Positions 25,650 through 37,909 of a DNA stretch of 64,000 bases are shown piece after piece; positions within the stretch are counted from its first letter, which is position 1; every line of letters starts with the position of its first letter. The translations under genes and the position numbers were made by a program. Below the pieces are notes generated by a model. That model did not search any database, was not told the origin of the DNA, and worked only from the letters and a program-made list of their open reading frames with translations. Source of the DNA: Epiperipatus broadwayi (lineage: Eukaryota; Onychophora; Udeonychophora; Euonychophora; Peripatidae); NCBI GenBank assembly GCA_028023455.1, contig JAQFVV010000184.1, forward strand, positions 934,001 to 998,000. The letters are read 5' to 3'.

Positions 25650-26260
25650 ATATAGCATTGGTTATTATTTAGTAAAAAATGTATTGAATAACTTTATTAC
25701 TTAGGAATTTATAAGACGTTTGAGCAGTGTAAAAGCCAGAACTGAAAGCAATCCAAATCCTGAAATTCCAGAATGTAACACTCTACAACTACACTAAATT
25801 ATATAGCACAATTATTCAAACGTTATTTATAAGTGAGCATGCACTTTTGGAAATAAAATAGATTGTATAAAATAAAACAATAGTTACTGACTTGTGCAAA
25901 CTTTGGTTTATTAATTTATTATATCTTGATTAAGATATTATCATAACATATTAAAAACCAATTTGGTAAATAACATTCTTGTACATAAAGTTGGATTAAC
26001 AAGCAAAAGTAACTTAAGACTTTAGCCAATTGCATAACTATTTTATTGATGAAATATAATTCATCTCTCTACTGTTACAATAAAATATATTTGAGCCATT
26101 TATTTTCCCTGAGGATAGTGATGAAGAACATATTAGCTATACACTGTAAAATATCTAATATGCCTTATTAAAATACAACACAAAGATGGCACAACATTAT
26201 ATTCCCTATAGGAGAATTATTAATGATATATGTACAAACTTGACCATTATTAATATTTTA
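25650..26260. other. AT-rich DNA without recognised genes
   Basis: Nothing recognised. Confidence 0.5.
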
Positions 26261-26261
26261 A

Positions 26262-26263
<2 letters not shown>

Positions 26264-26336
<73 letters not shown>
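26264..26336. repeat. (TA)n dinucleotide microsatellite
   Basis: About 70 bases of nearly pure TA with one AATA interruption. Confidence 0.95.
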
Positions 26337-26337
<1 letters not shown>

Positions 26338-26339
26338 AA

Positions 26340-29300
26340 TCTGTTACAGACCATTTGATTCTGGTAGCTGACTGATTTCTAAAAATATGACACTATTTTA
26401 ATAACTTCTTCTAGAATAGGAAAGTAAAGTAACAATTTAAATATTTTTTCACATGAAATTTATTAATATAACTCTGAGATTTTCTTAATTCCTTAAAAGT
26501 GCAGCTACAGCATTCAGCAACATATAAAAATGAATATAAATATCAATAAAATATATTTCATTTAAGTGAACAACAATAAATCATTATTAAAGCTTGGGAT
26601 AAATCACTATTCTGTCACTAAATTTAATTTAACTATGTACAATTTACAATATTATTTCCATTTTCAAATGTTTTAAATATCTTAAAATTTTGTCTAATAA
26701 TAGATAATAAACATACACTTAATTGATGATATAAAAATACCTTAGGTGCTTCCAAAAATCCTATATTTATTAGTCCAAATATGCTACTTCACTACTCATA
26801 TACATATTATTTCAATATACTTTTATATAATAATTTAATTTATTAATTAATATCATTGTAATAAACTATAATAATAAATTTATTCTTTTATTAAATTAAT
26901 TTTAAAATATTTTATATTTATAATTTAAAATTTTGTAATGAGAGAAATCTTAAATTGGTTTTAGATATTATTTAAGCATTTGGTTAATTCTTAAAATAAA
27001 TATTACATTAACGATTGGCTTTTGAACGTTTATAGCAAATCTTGAAGTAATCTTAATTTATATAAAAGGATCATACCTGTCAATCTGACAGATATTTTTT
27101 AAAATAATGAAATGCTCTAATTATAACTTCAAATTATGGGAAAGAGGTCACATTTTAAATTTCAATAAAAGCTTTTAAATTTAACTGATTACTATTAATT
27201 CCATAAAATGATCATAATCTATATATACTTACATCAAATATTAAAAATAAATCCAATTTTAAATATATGTTAAAACTGAGAGACAAAGAAATAAAATATT
27301 GCACTATATATTGAGAAAAAAAAAATTGTTACATTTCTACAATAATGCTCAACATTCAATATTCTATGATAAGATTCAAAATATTATAAAGTAATAAAAT
27401 TAAATGAATGCACATACAACTTTTTCTAAATTTCTGTTATGTCATTTACCTAAAGAGATATCTATATATATACAGAAGTAATTTCTAATACTCTTAAGCT
27501 TCACACCATTTCACTAGATAATCTACAAAATTTAGGTTTCCTTTAGTTATTTGTGACAAATTATTACTAGCTAGCATAGACTTACAAAGAAGATATAATT
27601 TTCTATATTTGTACTTTATATAATTATACTTTCTTTTATCACTTTAGTAAAATAAATAAGTGTATAATAGTTTACTTTTAGTAAAATTCATGAATTGATA
27701 ACATATATCAATTAAAACCAATCTATTTAGCATATTTTAGGAACCTAGTGAGTATTTTGGTTATTGGTTGAAGTCACCAAGGTTAAAATGGTGATCCTTT
27801 AGTTTAACTATTTAGCCATAAACTTCCATTTAAATTAAAATATAATTTTTCATTTCATGAGAATTTATATTATTTTAAAATTTCATAATGTGATGCATTG
27901 AGTTTGAAACTATATTTGCTTGACTTTTTACATGACACTTATGGAATTATAAGACTTAACAAAATTTATAATTAGACAAAAGATTTCCTTTTTTTTTAGT
28001 TTAAATTTAATTAATATTTGTTCTATTATAAAATATCTTATATAAATAACATTTTTTATTTGTTCACTGTTATACCATTCGCAAATTTTGAAACCTTCTT
28101 TATTTTTCTAAACAAAAGGTTGTTTTTGGAATTATATGAACATTTTAATTAATTTAAACAAAAATGTTTACTTATTTAGCTGAAATATTTATTAATGGAC
28201 AGGAAAGATGAATTATGTTTCACAAAATATTTTATTACAGCTATAAAAATTATTTATGTTGAAAAATTGTATAATGACTTCATTCATATATATTCAATCA
28301 TAAATATTTGCACTTATGTTTGTTTATTCATACATTTTATTAATTTTATGATTATTTAAACAAATCTTTTTATTATTTATTTTTTATTTCTTTTACTTAT
28401 TTAATTAATTTTACATACATCAATTCTCTTTTTCTAATGTCTAATCATTCTATAGTTTTCTTACTGCCATGAATTAATCACTTTAAAAGTGACAGTAAAT
28501 AGTCATACAAAGAGTACTATGACTAAATAACAATAGACCATTATTGATAGTAATTCACCATATCACATGACTATCTTCTTATAATTTACTCTTAATGTAT
28601 ATGTATAGATAATATTTTAATATTTAATCATTAACAATTCCACAGTAAAAGTAACATGCCAATTCTATGTCACTACAGAGGAAATTTTAGTTATATATGG
28701 ACTTCTTTAACAAAATAAATTCATATAAGTACTTTAATAACATTATCACAATTTTTGGTATAAGATTTAAAAATAACATAGAAAAATTATGGATATGTTC
28801 CTTCATTTAAAATATATACTCTTGCTAAAATTTGAAAAGTATATTTGTTATTACTTATAAATATAAAAAATCCACCAAGCATTAAACAGAATTCAACTTT
28901 ATTGTAAAAATCAGCACATATAATCTAATAATGAAATGAGCTTTAGATATGAGAGTTAAATTCAAATTAACCAATAAATAGTATTCCACCAAGATGTTGC
29001 TTCTTTATATGATATTAATTTATTAATGACTATGCACTGTTTGATATAAAACAAATTGTTATCTTTCTGTATTTTTTATCTAAATTTCTTTAGAATATTG
29101 ATATTATTATAGTACCAGGTCATTATGAGCCTTTCATGTATTAGTAATATTCTTAAAATAACAGTGGCAATGAGATTATGCGTTTACATAATCATTTCAT
29201 TCTTTAATAATATGCACAACAATTCTGACTCCATTATTTTTTCCCCATTTTTTATTTTTTGTACACATGCCTTTACATTGAAAAAATAATGATGAACACA

Positions 29301-29630
29301 CATTTAGAATCTTGGTAATCATCAGTTGTAATCTTTGCATAAAATAATGAGTTGCTTTGAAAGTGACCTGTGAATAAGAGAGAGTTTTAACTTAACAAAT
29401 GATTGCATTTTTGAAAATTCCTATGTAGAGATTCCTATGCCTACAAAGAAAGTGTAAGAAAAATTGATTTCAAATTGATCTGTCTTGTGTAGTCAGACTA
29501 ATCACTATGTGTCACCAAATTAAAAAAATAGTTATAAAATTAGAAATACTAACAGTTGTAAAAGAAATCAGAAAAAACAATAAAAATAAGTATTTTAATT
29601 ATATTTTCTCCTAAATATAAAAAGATAGGT
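26340..29630. other. Long AT-rich stretch without recognised genes
   Basis: Over 3 kb with no coding similarity, no clear inverted repeats and no RNA gene recognised. Confidence 0.5.
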
Positions 29631-29639
29631 TTTATTAAA

Positions 29640-30430
29640 TGTGACAAATTTGAATAAAAGACAATGCTAATAGTTAAGAGCTGCTCTTAGAGAAATTCAT
29701 CTTCAATAAAAAGAAGGGCAAATCATTAATTTAAGGAGAATGCATGGTATTGGATTTACTATAAAGTCTAATTTGATATCTTCTATTCATGGAATTTTAG
29801 ATAGAAGAATAAAAAGATAGTAATATTAAAATGTAATTTTCATCAATGGTAATCTCTCTCATCAAAGTTTATGCTGCAAAATTAAATCAGTCAATTCAGA
29901 GAAAAGGTTTTTATTCCTTGATGGTTAGAATTATTACATTAATACTATTAAAAAATTTGATGTTTTTGCTGGAGATTTTAATGCATGTGTAGTTGGAAAC
30001 AATAACTTTGACCAAAAGTTATTATAAGGTTATTGATTTTGTGATTAAAATGGTCTACAACATGAATAAACTATCATAAATAAATCTATAAGTGCTTTGT
30101 GTACAAACAATGAAACTTTAAATTTAATTGTATATTAAGCTAAGCACTTTTGGGAGATACATACTCTCATACGCTAAGCTTAATATACAATTAAATTTAA
30201 AGTTTCTTATCTGTGTGCAAAGCACTTATAGTTTATATATGTCATTGAAGTAAAACCTTATTTATATCATAAACATTTTACCTTCATACTCAAAACAAAG
30301 GTCTTCAATAGATTACATTATAATTAGGAGTCAAAAAGAAAATAATTCAGATTACATCAACTCACACGAGTTATTGATAGACTGATCACAGATTAATATG
30401 CTCTATGGTTAAAATGATTGAATTTTGAAA
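29640..30430 (+). pseudogene. LINE AP-endonuclease domain, decayed
   Basis: Broken pieces follow the order of an exonuclease-endonuclease-phosphatase domain from an RTE-type LINE. HGIGFTIKSNLISSIHGILD lies near 29735-29800, then a SVNSEKRFLFL piece near 29885-29920. FDVFAGDFNACVVGNNNFDQ (29957-30016) contains the GDFNA catalytic block. A NRLHYN / IDYIIIRSQKE piece is near 30300-30340, matching the (Q)xIDYIxI motif. Stops and frameshifts are frequent. It matches the expected N-terminal half of LINEs like those at 18 and 43 kb, but its own RT was not found directly downstream. An inverted duplication (30080-30240) interrupts it. Confidence 0.7.
30080..30240. repeat. Inverted duplication inside the LINE remnant
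   Basis: About 60 bases (CTATAAGTGCTTTGTG to TATATTAAGCTAAGC, 30086-30145) recur in inverted orientation at about 30174-30232, around a loop of about 28 bases. The left arm is LINE coding sequence, so this is a local inverted duplication and not an inserted foldback element. No target duplication was seen. Confidence 0.8.
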
Positions 30431-31559
30431 TAGATCATATTACAATCTTTTTTTATCTATTCCAGCTATTAAATACTAAAACTGCCAATTTGGATTTTCA
30501 AGATTCAAATTATTGAGACATTAAAAATAAATTGTGAATGTAAGTAAATCTATTCTAATCCTAACTTTTCTGATAATGATTCTATTATTGGTCACTTCTT
30601 GTCAGACTAAATTTAAAATTCCTTATCATTTATTGAATTTTTGTTTTAAATATTTGAAATTTATAGCAAAAGTTAAAGAATTGAAAAGATTTCTTAAAAT
30701 GGAATGTGGATTAAAACTGCAAAGGAAATATGGATGTTCCTTAATTGTTAACTTTACATATTAAAAGTAATTTTAATGATTTTAATGAGCACACAAATAA
30801 TTTTACAGCTATCAACTATGTAAAACTGAAAACATAAATCTATTCATAGAAGAATCAAGTCCAAATAAATTGACACTGATACAATAAAAAGATATTATTT
30901 ACAAGTTTATTTAAATGATTCTTTGATAATCTAGGCTGTGAATTATTTTACTAATATATTCAGACTTGTCTGCTCTGTAAACAGATTTACATTAAAACTA
31001 ATATATAGATTTAAAAAAGTAACATTAACTATTAAATAAATATATGGCAGTCTTTTATAGAAAAATTAAGCTATTTTGAATAAATAGAAAAAAATATTTT
31101 GATCATTTGTTTGATAATGATATTAAAACTAAAGTTTTTTAGCTGTTTATTTCCTGAAATTTATATTATATACAGTATTATTACTATAAGTGTAAAGTCT
31201 GACATTTAAAATAAAAAACTAAAATATTAAACAATGCTAATATATTCAGCTCCAGTTTTATTTTTTATAAATCTATGACATTTAAAATAAAATATTAAAC
31301 AAGAATAATTAGTCTTTTATTTTTATGACAGTGATTCTTAGGTCTGTTTATAAGTAGCTTCATAAAGCAAGTGTTAAGGTTTAGTGGTGGCGTTTTAAAT
31401 TGGAATGATTAAAAGAACAACAAGAGCATCTTTTTGCTTCTGGATTTATAGTATATTGATTTTTGGGTTAATCTTGTCTATTCAAGGAAAAATCTAAAGA
31501 ATGTTTTTAATGTTTGAATATAATCAATAAAGGCTTTGGATGATCTTGGGAACGTTTTA

Positions 31560-32110
31560 GATATAAAAATGAATTTGCATATTCAGGTGTAATACAAACA
31601 TCAAAATGCCGCTGCATTTAGTAATTTAAACAATAGATTATTTTATCAAAGTAATATAAATTACTTTATAAAAAAAATATTTTAACCACTTTATTATATG
31701 AAAAAGAGACAAGCTTTTCTATAATATAAAGGCACTGGAAAAGATTTGTTTAAGAATACTCAATAATATTTCAAATATATATTTATAAGATCATGAGGTC
31801 AATTGATATATCTGTCACCTTACTGGATATGTTATATATTTTCTATTGTAAAGATCATTAGATTAATAACAAAATAGATTTTTTAAAATAAATTATTTTA
31901 TAGTGAACTTGAGCAAGATTTTCATGGAAGAGGCACATTCTATTTATATAATAAAGACTGTTTCAAAGAAGTTCTAAAGAAATATAATATTGATTGCTTT
32001 CAATGGGAAAATATGGTTGAGAATAAAATGCAATAAAGAGCTAGTACTATGTATGACACTAAAGTTTTTCAAAAAATAAAAGTTTGCTGCAGAAGAAAGC
32101 AAGATTCTTT
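31560..32110 (+). pseudogene. C-terminal end of a different LINE RT protein
   Basis: The best-preserved piece, about 31905-32090, reads ELEQDFHGRGTFYLYNKD, then CFKEVLKKYNIDCFQWENM and ASTMYDTKVFQK. It resembles the RYKDxLKxxLKxxxIDxxxWExLAxDRxxWR tail found after the RT in several non-LTR elements. Upstream pieces near 31680-31800 (HWKRF, RILNNIS) fit the preceding LRRIL region. This tail differs from the GHIARR-DDNRW tail of the LINEs at 20 and 42 kb, so it is another family. Confidence 0.55.
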
Positions 32111-32159
32111 GTTTATTTTATCCTTATTTTTATACTTTGGAAATAGAATAACTATACTT

Positions 32160-35090
32160 ATTTACAGTGACTACTAATAATGATGATGATGGGGTGACGA
32201 AATACTTGAATAACTGCATTTGTTATAGTCATTTTCGAATAATTTAAAATAACTGTTTTCTTCTAAAATTTAAAATCTTTTTTATTACTGTTTTTTTTTT
32301 TTAAATTAAAATATATGTTTGTTTTTAAGACTTCTGAAAACTAATAATAATACTAATAAAATATTTTAAAAAAGATAATTATCTTTCAGAAGAAAAAAAT
32401 AAGGAAATATATTTTTTATTTTAGCATATGTGACGTTCTCTACACGAATTTAGTGCAAAACAAATAAATAAATACAGATGTCACAACATATAAACTTTAA
32501 ACTTTGTACACAACGTATTCAAATGTTTTTAAATTATTTCTAATGTCTTTTGACAACATACGTGATTTGTTTATGAAAAGCGTTTTAAAATTATATAGTT
32601 CAAAAATATATATAACTGATTAACCCAGTTGGCTAACCATCCAATATTGATCAATAAATTGATGCTAACAGTAGTATAACTAGAAATTTTGGATTTCACG
32701 AAATTTAAAAAAAAAAAATCTTTTTTAATACTAATAATAAATAACTTAATACTTTTTGAATATATATAAAATAGAAAACACTAAAACCTAGAGGCCACAT
32801 GCATTGCTATGATATGCTTCATTGTATTTAGGCCACTATAACCTACTTCTAAATAAATAGAAAAAAAAAATACTCAAATTCTTACTATGCAGCAATTAGT
32901 AAGTCTAGCGAGTTAAATCTTCTTTAATGCTCTGTGTGAGAAATTGTTGGGGATTTTTAGACTATTTAAAGGATATTTTAGCTTTTTTATTTTTACATCC
33001 ATACCTGATTTGAAATACTTATTTATATAAATTTTAAATATATATAGAGAGGAAATAAAAAATAATTTAAAAACAAAAAAAGACTATTTTAAGGAAGTAA
33101 GCACTTTGTAGTATTATTTCTTGCTTCACTCTAATAAATTACCAATTAAATGATTTCAATCTATATTAATTGCTACATTTTTTAAAATTCTATTAATTAA
33201 ATGACATTTCTTTTTTATATTTTATAAAGAAACTTCACATTTCTAATGTCTAAATAAGTTTTTTTATTTTTTTATTTTAACATATAATTTTATAAGTGGA
33301 GTGAGATATTCACATCCATCATAAAAAAATTCTGAAAATATTTCAACCATAAGATAGTTTTACTCAAGTCTTTATTAAATCATTTGTTTTGAGGTTATAA
33401 ACAAAAATTAAATAGTTGTTAATCATGTTTTAATCACCAATTAAAAATGATAATTGCCCAATTTGCTGGAAAAAAAACTTCCAAGCCTGTTAAAGATTTT
33501 TTTGAGTTTACTCCGCTCTAATTCAAACCTATATAAAATCTGTAAACTGCTCAAATCTTCATTCCCAGAAATTGGAAAATCTGATAACTACTATCTTATC
33601 TTTATTTCTCTGTAAAAAGTTCTTGTCTTGCATTTTATATTTAAAGACTCTTTTACTTATATACTATTCACTACATAATTCAAGATTGTTTTTGTTTGTT
33701 ATTAAATAAGTCAGAGCCTGTTGAATTTCATTTCTAAAGCAGACTTGCACATGACCAGGGATGGTCCTAATTCATAAAATATTAAATACTAATGATTTCA
33801 TTGTGTCAATTAGATAAGGTGAGTTGTTTAGAAAGCAGCTCGCATTTCTTATGTTGTGATTATTCACTTGCTTAAAAAATTCTAGAAAGAATATATTGAT
33901 TTGAAGTGAAGATGGTAAAAACATAATATAAATTAGTGGTAATTTCTCATAATTTTAAATATTTATTTTTGGCAGCATTATCTGATATTTTATGAAAAAA
34001 TATATGAAAAATGTGTAAGTAAGTTTTTAGAGTGCTAATAATATTTCTCATAGTAATGTTTAATTGCTTATCAAATTTAATGTGGACATTTTTTCTCTAA
34101 TCAAAAAGACAATATTCAGGAGTATTACATGCAATTTGTTTTTCATGGAGTGGAATAATGTTTTTGCTCTATGGTTACAAAAATTTACATTCAATTTAAA
34201 AACTAGTTTCTAGTTAATAGTGTTTATTTGTAAAGTTTTTGAAAAGATTTCTAAACTTTTTATATACTTGTTAATTTATTTTTCCATTTTTGGAAAAATA
34301 AATATAATAATAATGAAGAATTTCCTAAATTCTATTTTAGGAAATTATTGCTAAATATGTTAAAGTATTTAAAAGAATTATGTGGAAGGTTCTTCTGAAA
34401 TTTGTATTTGTTATAATTATAGTTTAGAATCATTTGAATTTTTTATTGAAAGTATTTTGTTAAAATAAGCTAATGGTTTTCTTGCGTTTGAAAATTTTTG
34501 AACGTTTTAAAAGCCTTTTTCCAAATAGAATTGTAAGTTGAATTAATACAAAATATTAATCATTACCTTATTTTAAAATTTCTTTTTATAGTGGTTTGTT
34601 TAAAACAGTATTTGTTCAGTGAGGATTCATTCTAGTGAATCCAACCTATTCTAAAGGTAAATTGTATTAAACTATTTGTTTCATTCTTATTAAGATATCT
34701 CTTTCAAAGAGCTTGTATAAAATACATCAGCAATGCTTTTTTGGATTTTTATTAAGTGTACTAGATTTTAATGTTGCCATAATTTTTGTTTCTCCTGCAA
34801 GAGCCTTTTCTATTGCATTAAACTATCAAATAACTTTTTCAATTTTTTTTCAATTCAATTTGAATTTCCAATTTCCCTAAATTTTATAATTTTTTATCTA
34901 AGTCCTTACAGTTTCTTTCTTCATTACTGTATCATTAATTTGCTTCATCTTTTTTTCACTTTCTCTTCAAATTAAAAACTGATAAAGACATTTTTTTTCT
35001 CAAAGTAACCTTTTTTAATAAAAGACTACAAAAATTTTGAGTGCTCTTACCCATTAAGGATTACACAGTGATTCAATGTAACAAGGTAAA
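32160..35090. other. AT-rich DNA, possibly holding a very decayed RT
   Basis: One stretch at 33480-34200 (plus strand) gives KSDNYYLIFISL followed by KVL, which recalls the (P)xxYRPISLLxxxxKxLE block of non-LTR reverse transcriptases. The support is too thin for a call. Nothing else was recognised. Confidence 0.25.
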
Positions 35091-35159
35091 ATGTACGTAT
35101 GTTCAAAAATAATTACATCCATAAAAATTGCTGTAATGTGATTAATGTGTATCTGTATG

Positions 35160-36190
35160 TGGATCCACATGGCCTGGCCATCGAGAAGTTAACCATCACC
35201 CAAGGGTCTCACCTCTGGGGCCCCGAAGCAAAGACTCAAATGCTTCAGCTGAATGTGAAGTCCAGCATTGTGCCAACCACCACAACAGGCAGCAAAATCC
35301 AAGGTCCAAGTTCACCAAGCAATAGACTCTCGAACCACAGCCGAGCCATGTCAAGACAATTCTGAATACCTCTGCCTTCCAATTAGCAGTCCAAATGAGC
35401 AGGGACCACAATCAGTCTACCTGCCTAAAATTGGAAAGCCAACTTGGGTAAAAACTAAGAAGTAATAAGTAAAGAACCAGATTGACACTGCCCAAAACCA
35501 GCCTATCAGGGACACAGCAGCCAACCAGAGCAGGAATAGCACCAACTTTGACTGTGTAGCCCTCCAGAAGGTGTTCTGGGCAGTGGCAAAGATGTTAACA
35601 GCCCACACCATAAAACAGATACCTAATGTCTACAACCAGCCACCCCTGAAGAAAAGGGGGAGTGCAGACCCATGCCCACAAAACAGAACTCCATCCATGT
35701 TACAAAAAAAAATGGTGGTGGCTCAAAATAGACCAACCACTTTACAAATGCACTAAATTTAAAGCTAACAAATGAAACCTAATGATAGTGAGTGCAAATG
35801 AACACTGACCTATCAAATAATTCATCAAGGGGTGCAGTAGCCCTTCGTGGCGAAGTCCATGTGAAGGTAGTGACTTTCACCCTCCCGGCAGGTTTTCCTA
35901 GGCAAGACAATGATTGTTGACCATCCCCTCAAAGGAACCAAGCCCCCTTATGACCACTATCACCACACTTGAGGAAAAGGAGTGCAAACTCACACTCACC
36001 AATACATTTAATTCATGTAGTCTTTAAATCAAGCTGGATTTACATGCACACCATGGGAATAAATAATATGTCCATATCATCTTGCACACTGAGGTCAATG
36101 GAGCTAAAAATCTGCCCTTGATCATCATCAGACTCCTGCGACTACAAATGTTTACAGCAGCTGCTAAACCCACCAACCAAAGTCCTTCAG
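35160..36190. other. GC-richer island of unknown origin
   Basis: About 1 kb with base composition clearly richer in G+C than anything else in the window, with abrupt edges against AT-rich DNA. Open frames exist on both strands (plus 35099-35365, 35268-35465, 35571-35756; minus 35196-35411, 35417-35611), but none exceeds 90 codons and none resembles a known family. No terminal repeats or target duplication were found. It may be a decayed retrocopy, a fragment of a GC-rich mobile element or transferred DNA. Confidence 0.5.
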
Positions 36191-36489
36191 AGTTCACAAT
36201 GATTTTTCTTTGTTGATACTAGTTGGATTCTGCTTTTTTTGATTGAATTTTAGGTTTTGGTTAGTAATGAATGATACAAGTATAATCTGAAAGTTTGTTG
36301 TTAAACTTTGGAAAATTCTCAATAATTATTGCTTAAAAAGTATAATTAATTTGTAGCTTCAAAGTTTCTGTTTAGGTCTAAAACATCATTTGTATTCATT
36401 TTTGTCTTTAGATCATTATTTTTTAGCTCAGGAATCGCTTCATTGTAGTACTGTGTTGATTTGAAAAATTTTTATTTATTGATTTTTTA

Positions 36490-36501
36490 GGGGGGGGGGG
36501 G
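36490..36501. repeat. Run of 12 G
   Basis: A G12 homopolymer in a strongly AT-rich region, followed shortly by a GGAAGGGGAG stretch. Confidence 0.95.
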
Positions 36502-36939
36502 CAATCCACCGGAAGGGGAGTGATAACTTCTGTCCTGATCATCAGAGAAATTTGATTTTTGAGCAGGGCGATAGCTTAGGTTATTTTCTATAATGTTTAC
36601 TTCCAAAATTGAGATCGAATTAATAATCGATTTAACACTGCTAAAATCTGATGCAAAGATAAAATTCTTAAAACGGTCATTGCTAGCATATTATATTCCG
36701 TGTTTTCTATGAGATTTGATGTGCAAATGAATTTCCTGTTTATTCTATTAATAAAATTAGGATTTCTTGTGTCTATTCTTTTTAGAAATATTTGGTTTCA
36801 TTTAAAATTATTTTTAAAAGGTTTATAATATTTTAATGATTCCAAGAATTATTTAAGCTAGCTTTTGTCTCTTCCTAATGGCATCCATTTGCATAAAACG
36901 GAACGATGGATAATTTCAATTATCATTCAATGAAAACTG

Positions 36940-37902
36940 GGTAAAACTGACTTTTAGCATCCCGAACACTTTCGCCCTCTATTTGTAAAAAACTGAACTA
37001 CTTTTTCACACCTAATAACTCTATCCAAATTTTAAAAGTGTATGTAACTATATCCAAGTGTAAATGCTAATAAAAAAAATACTTACATTTCTATGCGTAT
37101 TTTTCACTTATAGCGGTCTTTGCTGTATATATAACTGTAAATAAATGACGTATATTAACTCTAAATGTTTTTTACATAAAGAACAGTCAATAACCAAAAA
37201 AGCAACTCACATTTAGGATCCGTCCATTTTTTATAAGGACAGAATTCCACGCGGTCAAGCAAAAGTAGTTCAGAATTTGTCACGTCTCAAAAAACCAACT
37301 CACATTTAGGATCCGTGTGTCGAACTACGTCATTCTATATCTGTAATTTCAGAGTATATGTAACTATAAATTTATTTTTTACACGAACATTAATAAATCA
37401 AATGGATGTAATTGCAGAGTATATGTAACTATAAATGTCTTTTTGAAGATGAATAAATCAAATGGATGTAAGAAAACTGAATTTTGTAGGCTCTATTTAG
37501 TCTCACGCAAAGTTGGTTTAAAAATTATAAACTACTGTACTTTGGTCATTTGTGACACGTGACAAATTCTGAACTACTTTTGCTTGACCGCGTGGAATTC
37601 TGTCCTTATAAAAAATGGACGGATCCTAAATGTGAGTTGCTTTTTTGGTTATTGACTGTTCTTTATGTAAAAAACATTTAGAGTTAATATACGTCATTTA
37701 TTTACAGTTATATATACAGCAAAGACCACTATAAGTGAAAAATACGCATAGAAATGTAAGTATTTTTTTTATTAGCATTTACACTTGGATATAGTTACAT
37801 ACACTTTTAAAATTTGGATAGAGTTATTAGGTGTGAAAAAGTAGTTCAGTTTTTTACAAATAGAGGGCGAAAGTGTTCGGGACGCTAAAAGTCAGTTTTA
37901 CC
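36940..37902. mobile_element. Young foldback DNA transposon with 346-bp arms
   Basis: Arms 36940-37285 and 37557-37902 are both 346 bases and almost identical. Termini are GGTAAAACTGAC / GTCAGTTTTACC. The 8-bp sequence GAAAACTG flanks both ends (36932-36939 and 37903-37910). The 271-base loop contains two kinds of direct repeat: CAACTCACATTTAGGATCCG (shared with the left arm near 37202 and 37295), and a unit of about 60 bases around AGAGTATATGTAACTATAAA (37350 and 37415). There is no ORF. An 8-bp duplication fits hAT- or P-type transposases; the termini do not clearly match either. Near-identity of the arms suggests recent activity or gene conversion. Confidence 0.9.
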
Positions 37903-37909
37903 GAAAACT

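Noticed and set aside
33480-34640. A non-LTR reverse transcriptase on the plus strand
   Set aside because: Only one short block (KSDNYYLIFISL) resembles RT; the rest could not be aligned in any frame.
35196-35611. Minus-strand Trp- and Leu-rich open frames in the GC-richer island
   Set aside because: They are short, overlap plus-strand frames of similar length, and lack any recognisable domain. Composition alone explains the open frames.
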